A stretch of DNA of 64,000 nucleotides from Deltaproteobacteria bacterium (GTDB taxonomy: Bacteria; Desulfobacterota; Desulfomonilia; UBA1062). The stretch spans positions 1 through 64,000 of the forward strand of contig JAKPDW010000038.1 in NCBI GenBank assembly GCA_029552245.1. The letters are read 5' to 3'. A program made the translations under genes and the position numbers. Shown piece by piece: positions 36,337 to 45,783 of this stretch. The notes below the pieces were generated by a model. The model was not told the origin of the DNA. It saw nothing but the letters and a program-made list of their open reading frames with translations, and searched no databases. Position 1 is the first letter of the stretch; each line of letters starts with the position of its first letter.

Positions 36337-36365
36337 GCAATATCAGAGCTTCACCCCCTAGGCAA
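36337..36365 (-). promoter_or_regulatory. Candidate smc promoter
   Basis: On the minus strand TTGCCT (36365-36360), a 17-base spacer and TATTGC (36342-36337). The predicted transcript would start at or next to the GTG codon at 36329. Confidence 0.5.
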
Positions 36366-36461
36366 GACCGGCTTCCCAGGGTGGGAATCCCTCGAATCCC
36401 CTTGCTTTCAGGGAGAGAAAACGGCACATTATCCATCGAGATCGATCGAGGGGGGCACGGC

Positions 36462-36770
36462 ATGTACATCCTGGGCAACATCCTCATAGGGCTCGGCAAT
36501 GTTCTGGATATCCTCCTGAGCGTGTACATGTGGATCGTCATCGTCGGGGCTCTGATCTCGTGGGTCAACCCCGATCCCTACAACCCCATCGTCAGGTTTC
36601 TCCGCTCGGCCACGTATCCGGTCTTTGCATGGGTGAGATCGAGGCTGAGGCTCACGGCGGGGGGCATAGATTTCTCGCCCGTCGTGGTGATCGCGGCGAT
36701 CGTCTTCCTCAGGTACGCCCTCGCGCGGTCCATCGTGGAGGCCGGCATCCGCCTGAAAGGGGGGTTCTAG
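36462..36770 (+). CDS. YggT-family membrane protein
   Basis: A 102-residue protein with two hydrophobic segments (YMWIVIVGALISW and PVVVIAAIVFLRYALA), typical of the YggT family. The conserved WVNPDPYNPIVRFL motif separates them. The exact role is unknown; in other bacteria members are linked to cell division, turgor or osmotic stress and lie near divIVA, sepF or yggS. Here it directly precedes a DivIVA-domain gene, as in that conserved arrangement. GGGGGG precedes the start. Confidence 0.88.
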   Translation: MYILGNILIGLGNVLDILLSVYMWIVIVGALISWVNPDPYNPIVRFLRSATYPVFAWVRSRLRLTAGGIDFSPVVVIAAIVFLRYALARSIVEAGIRLKGGF

Positions 36771-37286
36771 ATGAAGCTCTCTCCCGAAATGATCCGCGAG
36801 CAGCGCTTCAGGACCCGCTTCAAAGGCTTCGACCGGCAGGAGGTGACGGCATTCCTGCTGGACCTCGCCGAGGACATGGAATCGCTCATCGAGGAGAATT
36901 CCCTCCTCAAGGGGGAGATCGAGGAGGGCAAGAAGAGGCAGAGGGAAATCGAGGACATGATCCTGTCTTTGAGACAGTTCACCGAGGAGCGCATGAAGAT
37001 GGCCGAGTCCGAGTCGTCGGCCTTGGTCGACAAGGCCGAAAGGAGGGCCTCCGAGATACAGGAGGCCGCGTCTCGGAAGATGGCGGAGGCCGAGCAGCGC
37101 GCCCAGGAGGTTCTCGCCCAGGCGATGAGGAAGGCCAAAGAGATGCTCAGGGATGCGGAGAGGGCGAGGCAGGAGGCGGAAAGGTCTCTCGAGGAGATTT
37201 CCGAGAGGCGAAAGGCCATGCTGGAGCAGCTCAGAACGGTGGTGGACTCATGCAGGGCATGGATAGACGCCCATGTGGTGCAGTGA
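36771..37286 (+). CDS. DivIVA-domain protein
   Basis: A 171-residue cytoplasmic protein. The N-terminal DivIVA lipid-binding domain reads MKLSPEMIREQRFRTRFKG followed by FDRQEVTAFLLDLAEDM. The remaining 120 residues are predicted coiled coil rich in Glu, Arg and Ala. DivIVA proteins bind curved membrane and recruit partners to poles or septa; the family is best known from Gram-positives but short versions occur in deltaproteobacteria. It starts on the base after the yggT stop codon, so the two are translationally coupled. Confidence 0.88.
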   Translation: MKLSPEMIREQRFRTRFKGFDRQEVTAFLLDLAEDMESLIEENSLLKGEIEEGKKRQREIEDMILSLRQFTEERMKMAESESSALVDKAERRASEIQEAASRKMAEAEQRAQEVLAQAMRKAKEMLRDAERARQEAERSLEEISERRKAMLEQLRTVVDSCRAWIDAHVVQ

Positions 37287-37563
37287 GAGAGGGGACGCTT
37301 CTTTTCTGAACGTCCGCGTGAAGCCGGGGTCGTCCCGCCAGGGGATCGGACCGGTGGAAAACGACCTCCTCACGGTCAGGCTGAACGCGCCGGCCGTGGA
37401 GGGCAGGGCCAACGAGGCGCTGGTGACGCTCCTGGCCAAGGCCCTGGGCGTCGCGAAGACGAAGATCGAGATCGTCACCGGCGAGAAAGGCAGGGTCAAG
37501 AAGGTCAGGGTCGAGGGGCTGACGGCGAGGGAGGTCGCCTCGAGGCTCGACATCAGTCTATGA
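37273..37563 (+). CDS. YggU/DUF167-family protein
   Basis: A 96-residue protein of the DUF167 family. The conserved core is VRVKPGSSRQGIG, LTVRLNAPAVEGRANEAL and IVTGEKGRVKKVRV. The function is unknown. Its ATG lies 14 bases inside the DivIVA gene end, so it is the third coupled gene of the yggT-divIVA-yggU unit. The final 11 bases overlap the convergent CBS gene. Confidence 0.9.
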   Translation: MWCSERGDASFLNVRVKPGSSRQGIGPVENDLLTVRLNAPAVEGRANEALVTLLAKALGVAKTKIEIVTGEKGRVKKVRVEGLTAREVASRLDISL

Positions 37564-38152
37564 CCTTCACCCCCTTGTATCCGAGGGTGGTGAGCGCCCT
37601 GGCCATGGCCTCCGTGTCCCCCCCGGAGACACGGAAATGGTGGACGTTGTCGTCACCGTTCATGGTCATGCCGGCGCTGATGATGTAGCCGCCCTTGTCC
37701 TCGATGATGCCCACCACCTCGTCGAACGATCCGTGAACGTTCTTGAGGATCACGTCGATCCTGCTTCCCGCTTTCAGCACGCCCATGATGTCGATGAAGG
37801 CCTTGAGGATATCGTTGACCGTGAGGATGCCCACGACAGAGCCCTCCTCGACCACGGGGAGGCAGCCTATCCTCTGTTCGTAAATGAGCTGAGCGGCCTT
37901 CTCAAGGGGGGTGTCCTTGGTGGTGGTGTACGGGTCGCGTACCATCACGTCCCTCACCAGGAGTTGCTCGATCATGGAGGCGAGAATCGCCTGCTTGAGG
38001 TCCCCGAGCGTCACCAACCCGACGAGCCTGCCGCCGTCGACCACCGGCAGGTGCCTGACAGAGTGGCTCTTCATCACGGTAAGGGCCTCGCGGATGCCTG
38101 CGTGGCTTGCTATCGTGACCACGTCCCTGACCATCCAGGACTCTACCTTCAT
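37553..38152 (-). CDS. CBS-pair and ACT-like domain protein (AcuB-like)
   Basis: A 199-residue protein. Two CBS repeats occupy about residues 7-60 (VRHLPVVDGGRLVGLVTLGD) and 70-125 (GCLPVVEEGSVVGILTVND), together forming an adenine-nucleotide-binding module. The last 70 residues (SRIDVILKNVHGSFDEVVG onward) look like an ACT domain. The arrangement matches AcuB-like proteins, whose role is regulatory but poorly defined. A binding partner is not visible. It is 97 bases downstream of the tRNA nucleotidyltransferase gene and could be the end of that operon. Confidence 0.85.
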   Translation of the reverse strand: MKVESWMVRDVVTIASHAGIREALTVMKSHSVRHLPVVDGGRLVGLVTLGDLKQAILASMIEQLLVRDVMVRDPYTTTKDTPLEKAAQLIYEQRIGCLPVVEEGSVVGILTVNDILKAFIDIMGVLKAGSRIDVILKNVHGSFDEVVGIIEDKGGYIISAGMTMNGDDNVHHFRVSGGDTEAMARALTTLGYKGVKVID

Positions 38153-38249
38153 ACCCGTTCATATACCAGAGACGACGTCGATTGTACACCAACAAGCCGC
38201 AGGATAAGGCCGTTTACGGGCAACGGCAGGGTCTCCCCGCAAGGGATCG

Positions 38250-39545
38250 TCACGTGTTTTTCGATACCCCCAGGTGCTCCCTGAGGAACGCAAGGGCTTC
38301 CTCGCGGTTCGACACAAGGCCTGCGGCCCTGGCCTCCCCGAGGAGCGACAGGAGTTCTCCGATAGTGGGGCCCGGCGGTACCCCCAGGTGCTCGATGATG
38401 TCCGATCCCCTGAGGAGCGGGCGGGCCGCCTGCTCGAGGTAAGGCCCGCGGGCGTATTCCCAGATACGCCGGGCGAGCGCCTCGTCCGGCCCTTTCCCCC
38501 ACGCGAGGCACACGATGAGCAGCTCCGGCAGGACGGCGCCGTATGACGCCGCCAACCGGTGCATCCATGCCGCGCCGTCCAGCCCCGGGGGACGACCGCG
38601 TGCCGCCGTGAGCGCCCCTTCCACGGTCTCCCTCATGACCCTTCGGGCCCTCGTCGAGAGGGCGAGCCTCCTGGCCGCGGATGACACGCCGAAAACGGCG
38701 TCGCCTGCTTGCCCGTCTCCTGCGAGGAAAGAGACGAGCCTGAGGGCCGCCTTCCTCGTGAACCCGCTCTCGAGCTCCCCGCCAAGGACACGGGCCGACC
38801 CGGGCAGGACGCTCTCTGACCGCCCAAGAACGTCCTCGGCCCTGGCGGCCGCTTCGAGCGACCGGATGGATCCGGCTTTTGATTCACGCCCGAACAGCAC
38901 CCCGTCCATCCCGGCATCCACCACGAGCGGGAAGAGCGCGCCGCCTGAAGGCATCGCAAGCGCCCTCGAGAGCTCGTGCTTGATCCTCTCGGGCGCCACG
39001 GCCGATAGGGTCTTTGCGTGCTTCCTGACGAGCTCGGCCGTGGCCGGATCGAGGGAGAACCCCAGCTGCACGGCGAATCGAAGGCACCTGAGCCCCCGTA
39101 TCGGGTCGTCGAGGAGATTCTCTTCGCGAACGAGCCTGATCACCCTCTTCTCGATGTCCTCGAGCCCCCCGAGGGGATCGACGACACCGGGGGAGTCAGG
39201 GTGCCAGGCCATGGCGTTGACCGTGATGTCCCTCTCGAGGAGATCGTCCTCGATGGACTTTCCGCGGCCCGGGGTGAAGTCCACGGTGGCTCTGCCTCCC
39301 CTGAGCGCGACGCGGATGACCCTGCGCTCGGGGTCCATGACGAAGGGGTGCGCGTAGAATGCCTGTGCGATCCTTGTGGCGAGGGCCTCGACGTCCCCGA
39401 AGGTGACGAGGTCTATGTCCGTCGGCGCGACACCCAGCACGAGGTCTCGCACGCACCCTCCCACCACGTACGCGTCTTGTGGCAAAAGGGGCAGGATCCG
39501 CTCAAGGATGGGGCTTGCCGAGGCGGCACTCGACAGATCTCGCAT
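38250..39545 (-). CDS. tRNA nucleotidyltransferase / poly(A) polymerase family protein
   Basis: A 431-residue class II nucleotidyltransferase. The head domain shows YVVGGCVRDLVLGVAPTDID with catalytic aspartates in DID, then RDITVNAMA and VDPLGGLEDI, and the helical part DPIRGLRCLRFAVQLGF. The family adds CCA to tRNA ends or A tails to RNA; these cannot be told apart by eye. The start at 39545 lies inside the end of hisD (44-base overlap). It ends the rho-murA-hisD operon. Confidence 0.85.
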   Translation of the reverse strand: MRDLSSAASASPILERILPLLPQDAYVVGGCVRDLVLGVAPTDIDLVTFGDVEALATRIAQAFYAHPFVMDPERRVIRVALRGGRATVDFTPGRGKSIEDDLLERDITVNAMAWHPDSPGVVDPLGGLEDIEKRVIRLVREENLLDDPIRGLRCLRFAVQLGFSLDPATAELVRKHAKTLSAVAPERIKHELSRALAMPSGGALFPLVVDAGMDGVLFGRESKAGSIRSLEAAARAEDVLGRSESVLPGSARVLGGELESGFTRKAALRLVSFLAGDGQAGDAVFGVSSAARRLALSTRARRVMRETVEGALTAARGRPPGLDGAAWMHRLAASYGAVLPELLIVCLAWGKGPDEALARRIWEYARGPYLEQAARPLLRGSDIIEHLGVPPGPTIGELLSLLGEARAAGLVSNREEALAFLREHLGVSKNT

Positions 39546-40800
39546 GTGCCTCGAGCTCCTCCGACCGGGCCAGGAGCACCGCCGCCGGCCCCAGGGTTTC
39601 AAGGGCCTTTCTGCTCACGGCGACGACCGAGGTCCGCTTGGTGAAGTCGTACACCCCGAGCGGGGATGAAAACCGTGCGGTTGAGCTGGTCGGCAGCGTG
39701 TGGTTGGGGCCCGCGACATAGTCGCCTATGGCCTCGGGCGTATGATACCCCAGGAACACGGCGCCCGCATTCCGTATGCCCCCGAGGTACGACCACGCGT
39801 CTTGGACCATGAGCTCCAGGTGTTCCGGCGCCACCACGTTGGCGACCTCCACGGCCTCGTCGAGGTCCCTCACGACGATGCACGCGCCGTGATGATCGAG
39901 GGACTTCTCGATCACTTCCCTTCTCGGCAGGGTTTCGAGAGCACGTTCGATGGCTGCGAGCACACCCTGGAGGAGGGGTTCCGAAGGGGTGACGAGGATG
40001 GCCGAGGCCATGGCGTCGTGTTCCGCCTGGGACAGGAGGTCGTTGGCCACAACCGACGGATCCGCGTGCTCGTCCGCGATCACGAGGATCTCGGAGGGAC
40101 CTGCGAACGAGTCTATCCCTATGACGCCCTGGAGGAGCCTCTTGGCGTGCGCCACGTAGATGTTGCCAGGCCCCACCACCTTGTCCACCCTCGTGACGCG
40201 TTCCGTACCGTAAGCGAGGGCCGCCACGGCCTGCGCGCCGCCTATGCGAACGATCCTGTCCACGCCTGAAGCGTGAGCGGCCGCGAGCAGGGCCTCGTTC
40301 ACCCGTCCCTTGGGCGTGGGGGAGACCACCTCGATCCGGCCCACACCGGCGATCCTGGCCGGGATCACGTTCATGAGCATGGTCGAGGGGAAGGCGTTGG
40401 CCCCGCCGGGGATGTAGATCCCGACACTGTCGATGGGCGTCACCTTCTGCCCCGTGATCGAGCCGTCGCCCTCGGCGACGAACCACGAACGCTCCTTCTG
40501 GTGCTCGTGGTACGCCTCTATCCTCCGGGCCGCAAGCTTCAGCGCCTCCTTCAGGGCGGCAGGGGCGTCAGACCATGCCCTCTGGATGGCCTCCGGACCG
40601 ATCACGAGCCCTTCGCGAGCCGGGTCGAACCCGTCGAACATCCTGGTGTACTCGAACAGCGCGGCATCCCCGTTCACCCGGACCTGGTCTATGATCTTCC
40701 TTACGGTATTGTCCACCTCTGCGGGTACGGTCCTCATGCGGTCGAGAAGGTGCTCGAGGGTCGTCCTCCAGGCGGCTTCCCCACTCCGTATGACGAGCAT
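39502..40800 (-). CDS. hisD: Histidinol dehydrogenase
   Basis: A 432-residue enzyme catalysing the last two steps of histidine synthesis, histidinol to histidine with 2 NAD. Family segments are IDSVGIYIPGGANAFPSTML, VDKVVGPGNIYVAHAKRLL, IDSFAGPSEILVIAD with the metal ligands QAEHD, and VAPEHLELM with its catalytic His and Glu. The C-terminal zinc-ligand His is in SVECRLGKPHP or VAGPNHTLPT. The start codon overlaps the murA stop (TGATG). No other his genes are in the window; hisD after murA is a common arrangement. Confidence 0.95.
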   Translation of the reverse strand: MLVIRSGEAAWRTTLEHLLDRMRTVPAEVDNTVRKIIDQVRVNGDAALFEYTRMFDGFDPAREGLVIGPEAIQRAWSDAPAALKEALKLAARRIEAYHEHQKERSWFVAEGDGSITGQKVTPIDSVGIYIPGGANAFPSTMLMNVIPARIAGVGRIEVVSPTPKGRVNEALLAAAHASGVDRIVRIGGAQAVAALAYGTERVTRVDKVVGPGNIYVAHAKRLLQGVIGIDSFAGPSEILVIADEHADPSVVANDLLSQAEHDAMASAILVTPSEPLLQGVLAAIERALETLPRREVIEKSLDHHGACIVVRDLDEAVEVANVVAPEHLELMVQDAWSYLGGIRNAGAVFLGYHTPEAIGDYVAGPNHTLPTSSTARFSSPLGVYDFTKRTSVVAVSRKALETLGPAAVLLARSEELEAHARSVECRLGKPHP

Positions 40801-42065
40801 CACAATCCGCCCCTTTCCCGGCTGATATCCGCCCCCAGGGCATTGAGCTTCTTCTCGAGCGCCTCGTAACCGCGGTCCAGGTGGTATATCCTCCTTACCT
40901 CGGTCTGGCCGGAAGCGTTGAGCCCTGCCAGGACCAAGGACGCGGACGCGCGGAGGTCCGTGGCCATGACGCTCGCGCCCTGGAATCTCTCAATGCCTCG
41001 CACGATCACGGTCCTCCCCTTCTCCTCGAGCTTCGCTCCCATGCGCATGAGCTCCGGCACGTGCATGAACCGGTTCTCGAAGATGGTCTCGGTGACGCTC
41101 GAAACCCCGCGCGCCAGGCACATGAGCGCCATCACCTGCGCCTGCATGTCCGTCGGGAAGCCCGGGTAAGGTACCGTTTCCACGCTAGCGGGCTCGAGAT
41201 CGCGGTCTCCGTCGACGACGAGATCGCCGTCGTTGTCCGAGCGTATGTCGATCCCCATCTCCATGAGCTTGTCGATCACCGCGGTGACGTGATCCGGCCG
41301 CGCTCCTTGTATGGTGATCCTTCCACGGGTCATCCCTGCGGCGACCATGAACGTCCCGGCCTCGATCCTGTCCGGGATCACCCGGTGGTTGGTCCCTGAC
41401 AGCTCGTCCACGCCTTCCACCACGAGAGTGCGCTCTCCGATCCCATCGATCTTCGCGCCCATGGCAACGAGCGCCTCGGCCAGGTCGACCACCTCGGGCT
41501 CCTGCGCGGCGCCTTCTATCACGGTCGTGCCCTCGGCGAGCACCGCCGCCATGAGGATGTTTTCCGTGCCGCCCACGGTGGTGTTGTCGAACACGATACG
41601 GGCCCCCTTGAGCCGGGAGGCGCGTGCCACGACGTAGCCGTGGGAGAGTTCTATCTCGGCGCCCATCCGTGCGAGCGCCTTCAAGTGCATGTCGATGGGC
41701 CGCACCCCTATCGCGCACCCTCCCGGAAGGGACACCTTGGCCCTGCCGTACCTGGCGAGCAGGGGCCCCAGCACCAAGATCGACGCCCGCATCTTCTTCA
41801 CGTGGTCGTAGGAGGCCTCGAACACGTTCAGGCCGTTGGCGCGCACGAGAACCGTCTTCGGCCGAGGCCTCTCCACTTCCACCCCGAGGCTTTCGAGCAC
41901 CTTGCACATGGTCTTGATGTCCTCGAGGTCGGGCACGTTGGTGAACGTGCACTCCTTGTCCGTAAGGATCGACGAGCACAAGACGGGGAGGGACGCGTTC
42001 TTGGACCCCGATACGACGACCTCACCCGAGAGCCTCCTCCCGCCCCTGATCACGAACTTATCCAT
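40800..42065 (-). CDS. murA: UDP-N-acetylglucosamine 1-carboxyvinyltransferase
   Basis: A 421-residue enzyme for the first committed step of peptidoglycan synthesis, transferring enolpyruvate from PEP to UDP-GlcNAc. Lys22 is in GSKNASLP. The catalytic Cys117 is in LPGGCAIGVRP; this is the fosfomycin-sensitive form, since Cys is kept rather than Asp. The length is normal. The start overlaps the end of prmC by eight bases. Confidence 0.96.
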   Translation of the reverse strand: MDKFVIRGGRRLSGEVVVSGSKNASLPVLCSSILTDKECTFTNVPDLEDIKTMCKVLESLGVEVERPRPKTVLVRANGLNVFEASYDHVKKMRASILVLGPLLARYGRAKVSLPGGCAIGVRPIDMHLKALARMGAEIELSHGYVVARASRLKGARIVFDNTTVGGTENILMAAVLAEGTTVIEGAAQEPEVVDLAEALVAMGAKIDGIGERTLVVEGVDELSGTNHRVIPDRIEAGTFMVAAGMTRGRITIQGARPDHVTAVIDKLMEMGIDIRSDNDGDLVVDGDRDLEPASVETVPYPGFPTDMQAQVMALMCLARGVSSVTETIFENRFMHVPELMRMGAKLEEKGRTVIVRGIERFQGASVMATDLRASASLVLAGLNASGQTEVRRIYHLDRGYEALEKKLNALGADISRERGGL

Positions 42066-42909
42066 GGCACCTCTTCCCTATGACCACCCTTTCTATGCCC
42101 GCGAGGTCGCGTACCCAGCCGGTCACGGTCATTCCCCCGCACCCGAGGAACAGCTTCTCGACCGCGTCTTTCTGCCCGTAGCCGACCTCCATCAGGATTT
42201 CCCCTCCCGGACAGAGGGCCTCGCGTGCACCGAAGATGATCTCTTTTACTACACGAAGGCCGTCCGGGCCACCACGAAGAGCCTCCTCGGGCTCGAAGAG
42301 CCTCACCTCCTCGGGCAGGAGGCGCATGTCCCCGTCCGATACGTACGGCGGATTGGCCACCACAAGGTCCACGCCGACGGCGAGCCCCTCGAGAAAACGC
42401 CCCCTAAAGAGCGTAAGCCTGTCGGCGACCCCCAGCGCCCTCGCGTTCATGAGCGCCGTCTTGACCGCCCCCATGCTCACGTCGTTCGCGACGCCTTTGA
42501 GGTCGCGCCTTTCTGCAAGGATGGAGCATATCACGGCCCCTGATCCCACGCCCACCTCGAACACGGTGCCTCCCCGTGGCGCCCTCGTGCACGCGAGCTC
42601 GACGAGGAGCTCCGTCTCCGGCCTGGGGATCAGGACCTCCGGGTTCACGGCGAAATCCCGTCCATAGAACTCCTTGCTCCCGACGATGTAGGCTACCGGT
42701 TCCCGCCTCGCCCGCCTGCCGACCATGGCCATGAATTCGCTCTCCTCTCCCGGCGTGAGTTCCCGGTTCGGGTCGGCTACGAGGCGTTCCCTCGTGGCGT
42801 GGAGGCAACGGCAGAGGAGCACCTGCGCGTCGAGGGAGGCCGATTCGATCCCCGCGCCGGCCAGAACGGCGCGCGCCGAGGCCAGAGCCCGGGCGACGCA
42901 TGTGGCCAT
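42058..42909 (-). CDS. prmC: Release factor glutamine methyltransferase
   Basis: A 283-residue SAM-dependent methyltransferase that methylates the Gln of the GGQ motif in release factors. The active-site motif is NPPYVSD, the SAM loop VFEVGVGSGAVICSI, and PRPETELLVE is typical of the family. It begins three bases after prfA, its substrate gene, which supports the assignment over the related ribosomal-protein methyltransferase. Confidence 0.95.
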   Translation of the reverse strand: MATCVARALASARAVLAGAGIESASLDAQVLLCRCLHATRERLVADPNRELTPGEESEFMAMVGRRARREPVAYIVGSKEFYGRDFAVNPEVLIPRPETELLVELACTRAPRGGTVFEVGVGSGAVICSILAERRDLKGVANDVSMGAVKTALMNARALGVADRLTLFRGRFLEGLAVGVDLVVANPPYVSDGDMRLLPEEVRLFEPEEALRGGPDGLRVVKEIIFGAREALCPGGEILMEVGYGQKDAVEKLFLGCGGMTVTGWVRDLAGIERVVIGKRCHG

Positions 42910-42912
42910 GGT

Positions 42913-43980
42913 TCAGCTCCCGGTTTTCCTCAAGACCTCGGCCTGCTCATGTGCCGCGAGGGCATCCACGATCTCGTCGATATCGCCCTCGAGAACCTGC
43001 TGCAGCCGGTGCAGCGTGAGGTTGACGCGGTGGTCCGTCACGCGGCCCTGGGGAAAGTTGTAGGTTCGAATGCGCTCGCTGCGGTCCCCCGTCCCGACCT
43101 GCATGCGCCTCTGCGTCGCGATCTCGCGTGCCTGGTCTTCCTGCATCTTCTGGAGGATCCTCGATCGAATCACTCGCAGGGCCTTGGCCTTGTTCTTGTG
43201 CTGGGACTTCTCGTCCTGGCACGACACGACGATCCCCGTGGGCAGGTGCGTGATGCGTATGGCCGACTCCGTCTTGTTGACGTGCTGCCCTCCCGCCCCC
43301 GAGGCCCTGAAGGTCTCTATGCGCAGGTCGTTCGGATCGATGGCGACGTCCACCTCCTCGGCCTCGGGCAGGACAGCCACGGTGACGGCCGAGGTGTGTA
43401 TCCTGCCGCTCGCCTCCGTTACGGGTACCCGCTGCACCCGGTGCACGCCGCTCTCGTACTTGAGCCTCGAGTAAGCGCCCCTGCCCCTGATCCCGGCAAT
43501 GACCTCCTTGAAGCCGCCTATGCCCGTCTCGTTGGCGCTCAGGATCTCCACGTCCCAGCCCTTTTCTTCGGCGTACCTGCAGTACATCCTGAAGAGGTCG
43601 GCGGCGAACAAGGCGGCTTCATCGCCCCCTGTGCCCGCCCTGATCTCGAGAATCACGTGGCGCTCGTCGTTCGGGTCCCTGGGCAGGAGCAGGCACCTGA
43701 TCCTCGTCTCGAGAAGCTCCTTTTCCCGCTCGAGAGCCGCCAGCTCTTCCCTTGCGAGGGAGCGTATCTCGGGATCCGGGTCTTCGAGCATGGAGGAGCT
43801 CTCTTCGAGAGAGGCGAGGATCTCCTTGAGCCTTCCATAGGGCTCCACGATCCCGCCAAGGTTCGCATGCTCCTTGGCCAGCTCGGCGTAACGGGTGGGG
43901 TCCTTGAGTACCTCTGGGTCTGCGAGGAGACTGGAGATCTCTTCGTATCGCCTCTCGATCTCCCTCAAACGTTCGAGCAT
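42913..43980 (-). CDS. prfA: Peptide chain release factor 1
   Basis: A 355-residue class I release factor. The catalytic GGQ is in [17 protein letters not shown]. The stop-codon-reading tripeptide is PVT in [17 protein letters not shown]; the PxT form marks RF1 (UAA/UAG) rather than RF2. GAGGGAAC precedes the ATG. It is followed by prmC, whose product modifies it, and preceded by rpmE. Confidence 0.96.
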   Translation of the reverse strand: MLERLREIERRYEEISSLLADPEVLKDPTRYAELAKEHANLGGIVEPYGRLKEILASLEESSSMLEDPDPEIRSLAREELAALEREKELLETRIRCLLLPRDPNDERHVILEIRAGTGGDEAALFAADLFRMYCRYAEEKGWDVEILSANETGIGGFKEVIAGIRGRGAYSRLKYESGVHRVQRVPVTEASGRIHTSAVTVAVLPEAEEVDVAIDPNDLRIETFRASGAGGQHVNKTESAIRITHLPTGIVVSCQDEKSQHKNKAKALRVIRSRILQKMQEDQAREIATQRRMQVGTGDRSERIRTYNFPQGRVTDHRVNLTLHRLQQVLEGDIDEIVDALAAHEQAEVLRKTGS

Positions 43981-44007
43981 GTTCCCTCGATGGGGGCGAA
44001 GGTTGGC

Positions 44008-44232
44008 TTACTTGCCCTGCTTTTCCTTATCCAGGTACTTGCCGTACTTCCGCCTGAACAACTCCGCCTTCCCTGCGGTTGAGGTCAGCCGCTGCTGCCC
44101 GGTATAGAAGGGGTGGCATGCGCTGCAGATTTCCACGCGGATGTCTTTCTTCGTGGATCGCGTTACGAAGCTGTTTCCACATGCACAGGTGACCGTCGTC
44201 TCGAAGTACTCCGGATGGATCCCTTTCTTCAT
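44008..44232 (-). CDS. rpmE: 50S ribosomal protein L31
   Basis: A 74-residue L31 of the zinc-binding (C+) type. Cysteines are in VTCACGNSF and [12 protein letters not shown]. The retained CxC and CxxC motifs mean it can store zinc and be replaced by a C-minus paralogue in zinc starvation in species that have one. It lies between rho and prfA in the common order. Confidence 0.96.
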   Translation of the reverse strand: MKKGIHPEYFETTVTCACGNSFVTRSTKKDIRVEICSACHPFYTGQQRLTSTAGKAELFRRKYGKYLDKEKQGK

Positions 44233-44243
44233 TTCCCTTGCTC

Positions 44244-45491
44244 CTACTTGTTCATTGATTCCAAGAATTCGGTATTATTCCGTGTCTTGCTCAGTTTGTC
44301 CAGCAGAAACTCGATGCTGTCTATGGGGTTCAGCGGGCTCAAGAGCTTACGGAGGATCCATATGCGGTCGAGCTGCTCCTTGGGAAGGAGCAGCTCTTCC
44401 TTCCTGGTCCCTGACTTGGAGATGTCGATGGCTGGAAACACCCTGCGCTCCATGATCGTGCGGTCCAGGTGGATCTCCAGGTTGCCCGTGCCCTTGAATT
44501 CCTCGTAGATGACCTCGTCCATCCTCGACCCGGTGTCAATGAGGGCGGTGGCGATGATGGTGATGCTCCCGCCCTCTTCGATGTTGCGCGCCGTACCGAA
44601 GAACCTCTTCGGCTTCTGGAGGGCGTTGGCGTCGATGCCGCCCGAGAGGAGCTTGCCCGACGGCGGGCAAACGGTGTTGTGTGCGCGAGCGAGCCTCGTG
44701 AGAGAATCGAGGAGGATCACCACGTCCTTCTTGTACTCCACGAGCCTCTTGGCCTTTTCCATGACCATGCGGGCGACCTGAACGTGTCTCGTGGCTGGCT
44801 CGTCGAAGGTGGAGGCCACCACCTCGCCCTTGACGGAACGCTGCATGTCCGTGACCTCTTCGGGCCGCTCGTCTATGAGCAACACCATGAGGATGACGTC
44901 GGGGTGGTTGGCCGTGATGCTGTTGGCGATACTCTGGAGCATCATGGTCTTGCCCGCCTTCGGGGGTGACACGATCATGCCCCTCTGTCCCTTGCCTATG
45001 GGGGCCAGGAGGTCGAGCACCCTGCCGGTGAGGTTGTCGGGCGTGGTCTCGAGCTTGAACTTCTCCATGGGGTACAAAGGGGTCAGGTTGTCGAAGGATA
45101 CCCGGTGCTTCGCCGCTTCGGGATCTTCCATGTTGATGCTCTCGAGCTTCAGGAGGGCGAAGTACCGCTCGTTGTCCTTGGGCGGCCTGATGAAACCGTT
45201 GACCTCGTCGCCGTTCTTCAGGTTGAAGCGGCGGATCTGCGAGGGGGAGACGTAGATGTCATCGGGCCCGGGCAGATAGCTGTAGTCCGCGGAGCGGAGA
45301 AACCCGAAACCGTCAGGAAGGATCTCGAGGACACCCTTGCCGGAGATCGATACGTCCTTCTCCGCCTGCGCCTGGAGAATGGCGAATATGAGCTCCTGCT
45401 TGTTCATGGTGGCCGAACCCTCTATCTCGAGGGCGTTGGCCGTTTCGAGGAGTTCCTTGGGATCCATCTTCTTGAGGTCTTCTAAATGCAT
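44244..45491 (-). CDS. rho: Transcription termination factor Rho
   Basis: A 415-residue hexameric RNA helicase. The N-terminal domain and cold-shock-like RNA-binding domain ([20 protein letters not shown]) precede the ATPase with Walker A PPKAGKT at 176-182 and Walker [17 protein letters not shown]. The length and motifs are standard. It opens the seven-gene operon to the nucleotidyltransferase and has its own promoter. Confidence 0.97.
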   Translation of the reverse strand: MHLEDLKKMDPKELLETANALEIEGSATMNKQELIFAILQAQAEKDVSISGKGVLEILPDGFGFLRSADYSYLPGPDDIYVSPSQIRRFNLKNGDEVNGFIRPPKDNERYFALLKLESINMEDPEAAKHRVSFDNLTPLYPMEKFKLETTPDNLTGRVLDLLAPIGKGQRGMIVSPPKAGKTMMLQSIANSITANHPDVILMVLLIDERPEEVTDMQRSVKGEVVASTFDEPATRHVQVARMVMEKAKRLVEYKKDVVILLDSLTRLARAHNTVCPPSGKLLSGGIDANALQKPKRFFGTARNIEEGGSITIIATALIDTGSRMDEVIYEEFKGTGNLEIHLDRTIMERRVFPAIDISKSGTRKEELLLPKEQLDRIWILRKLLSPLNPIDSIEFLLDKLSKTRNNTEFLESMNK

Positions 45492-45783
45492 ATTGCCATG
45501 TCCTTTCGGTGGTATGAGCTGACGTGGAAAGATCTATCGCTTCGAGAGGGCCCACGAACAGAAGTATCGGTACGGTCATGGACTAAACAAAACATACGAG
45601 GAAGTCAAGGGCAAAAACATGCCGTGTCCTTGCACGAGGTCACCATGGTGCCTCCTTGTCGATCGCCACGGGATCTCCCCGTTGTGTTTCGGCAGGGGGC
45701 ACACCGTCCATCCACCCGCCGGCCTGAAAAGGTGGCCGTGTGCGGCCACCCGACGACCCAGGGCCGCCCACGGTCGTTGCCTG
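45492..45783. other. Region between rho and the cyclase gene
   Basis: About 290 bases holding the rho leader and promoter on the left. The right part is the 3' side of the cyclase gene. No gene is seen. Confidence 0.4.
45580..45608 (-). promoter_or_regulatory. Candidate rho promoter
   Basis: On the minus strand TTGACT (45608-45603), a 17-base spacer and TAGTCC (45585-45580). It gives an 80-90-base leader, within which Rho commonly regulates its own gene in other bacteria. Confidence 0.45.

Noticed and set aside
43040..43090. tRNA-like TTCGAAT motif
   Set aside because: The only T-arm-like string found is inside the prfA coding sequence and lacks a cloverleaf.
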